Shown one piece after another: positions 20,754-21,436 of a DNA stretch of 21,436 nt. The position numbers were made by a program, and so were the translations under genes. Each line of letters opens with the position of its first letter. Position 1 is the stretch's first letter. The notes below the pieces were generated by a model that was given only the letters and a program-made list of their open reading frames with translations, was not told the origin of the DNA and searched no databases. The DNA is from a virus, in the IMG/VR virus record IMGVR_UViG_3300025872_000364, positions 1-21,436 of that record; one strand, 5' to 3'.

Positions 20754-20788
20754 ACTACTAGGACACTTTGAAGGTGAGTAACTTTAAC
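20753..20788 (-). repeat. Operon-head repeat, copy 10
   Basis: Consensus copy on the minus strand. Its ATG starts the ligase-like gene, and the TAA of its opening TTAAAG is the stop codon of the methyltransferase gene, so both coding ends are built into the element. Confidence 0.95.
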
Positions 20789-21436
20789 TCATTGCAGAAA
20801 TGAGAGGATTGTTGATACGATCTTGTGCAATCTTAAAATACTCCTCATCCATTTCAATACCCACAAAGTTTCTATTAGTGTTCACACACGCTACACCAGT
20901 TGTGCCTGATCCCATCGTATTGTCTAGTACAGTATCACCTTCGTTAGTGTATGTTTTAATTAGATACTCCATCAAATCAACAGGTTTTTGTGTAGGATGC
21001 AGACCCTTTTCTTGCTTGAATCGCAATACTGTCTTAGGGTATCTTGATCCATCAGGATTATCCCGATGCTTGCTCTTTGCACTACCATAAACCTCACCAA
21101 TCTTACTGGTTTCGGATGAGAAACCACTGTAAGGTGTAGAGTACCACATTTGAGGATTGTATGTAGGTTTCTTTCTATAAAAGACCAGTATGTTTTCGTG
21201 TGACTTGAGAGGCATTACTTTTGAGTTCATAGGATTAGTCCCCTGAGGTTTTTCCCAGATCCATTCATAACGAAAGTTCTCAAGATTTGATGCTGCAAGT
21301 ATAGTTGTGAATGGTTGTGCTGCAGTGAATACCATTGCACCATCTTCTTTACAGATTCTATTGTATTGCTCCCACAGTTTATCCAGAGGAATGATAGAAT
21401 CCCATTTACACGCTGTTGTACCGTATGGCAAATCTA
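20784..21436 (-). CDS. DNA methyltransferase (N4/N6-type), 5' end outside window
   Basis: The frame is open to the right edge; the first visible residues are DLPYGTTACKWDSIIP. DLPY is a form of the DPPY catalytic motif IV. Near the end, HPTQKPV (motif X) and DNTMGSGTTGVA (motif I, SAM binding) are followed by FVGIEMDEEYF. The order IV, then target region, then X and I marks the beta class. No restriction nuclease is seen next to it, so it is probably an orphan enzyme that marks phage DNA. It would complement the ArdA-like protein. The recognition site cannot be read. TAA (20784-20786) lies in repeat copy 10. The apparent start at 21431 is a TTG inside the DLPY motif, so the real start is outside. 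Confidence 0.92.
   Translation of the reverse strand, partial: DLPYGTTACKWDSIIPLDKLWEQYNRICKEDGAMVFTAAQPFTTILAASNLENFRYEWIWEKPQGTNPMNSKVMPLKSHENILVFYRKKPTYNPQMWYSTPYSGFSSETSKIGEVYGSAKSKHRDNPDGSRYPKTVLRFKQEKGLHPTQKPVDLMEYLIKTYTNEGDTVLDNTMGSGTTGVACVNTNRNFVGIEMDEEYFKIAQDRINNPLISAMS

Noticed and set aside
20187-20771. 194-codon frame on the plus strand
   Set aside because: It lies wholly opposite the ligase-like gene, which has clear motifs; its C-terminal HTTRTL is just the reverse reading of the repeat, as also seen in other plus frames ending in the repeats.
11681-20788. Repeats considered as a CRISPR array
   Set aside because: Copies are separated by whole genes of several hundred bases or more, not by short uniform spacers, and each coincides with a gene start.

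Overview
The window looks like part of a T4-like (contractile-tailed) cyanophage genome. The clearest evidence is a late structural block on the minus strand: a gp25-type baseplate wedge protein, a gp6-type baseplate wedge protein, and a giant virion protein with a YHYH-type module. T4-like late promoters (NATAAATA) are scattered through the window. No tRNA, rRNA, photosynthesis gene or integrase was seen. Assignment to a cyanophage is inference from protein style and gene order.

Layout. 1-8852: the virion genes, AT-rich, tightly packed and all leftward. 8877-10844: five small or medium leftward genes, including a glycosyltransferase-like protein, with a sigma70-like promoter and a terminator. 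10845-11154: a non-coding stretch with a late promoter, a possible relic micro-gene and a GC-rich foldable island. 11155-21436: an accessory region of about 10 kb, again almost entirely leftward and visibly richer in GC. It holds about 25 very small genes, most of unknown function, many joined by ATGA overlaps or 1-2 base gaps. Recognisable members are an ArdA-like anti-restriction DNA mimic, an RNA/DNA-ligase-like nucleotidyltransferase with a KxDG motif, and a DNA methyltransferase cut by the window edge.

The most striking structure is a 36-bp intergenic element present ten times (nine good copies, one half copy) between 11681 and 20788. All copies have the same orientation, and each sits at the 5' end of a leftward transcription unit. 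In eight copies the element ends on the start codon of the first gene. It contains no Shine-Dalgarno sequence, and neither do most genes it heads. It is either a phage promoter class or a conserved 5' leader that controls translation. It also gives short homology for swapping gene cassettes.

The accessory region also carries four homing-endonuclease-type genes: HNH on minus, GIY-YIG on plus, a truncated GIY-YIG on minus, and HNH on plus. Three have a T4-type late promoter directly upstream. One has a long hairpin whose loop contains the late promoter, recalling the control of I-TevI in phage T4. A canonical G-quadruplex motif lies between divergent promoters next to the GIY-YIG gene.

How it fits together: late promoters drive virion and endonuclease genes, while the repeat-headed operons probably supply early host-takeover proteins. 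The ArdA-like protein and methyltransferase would both protect phage DNA from restriction.
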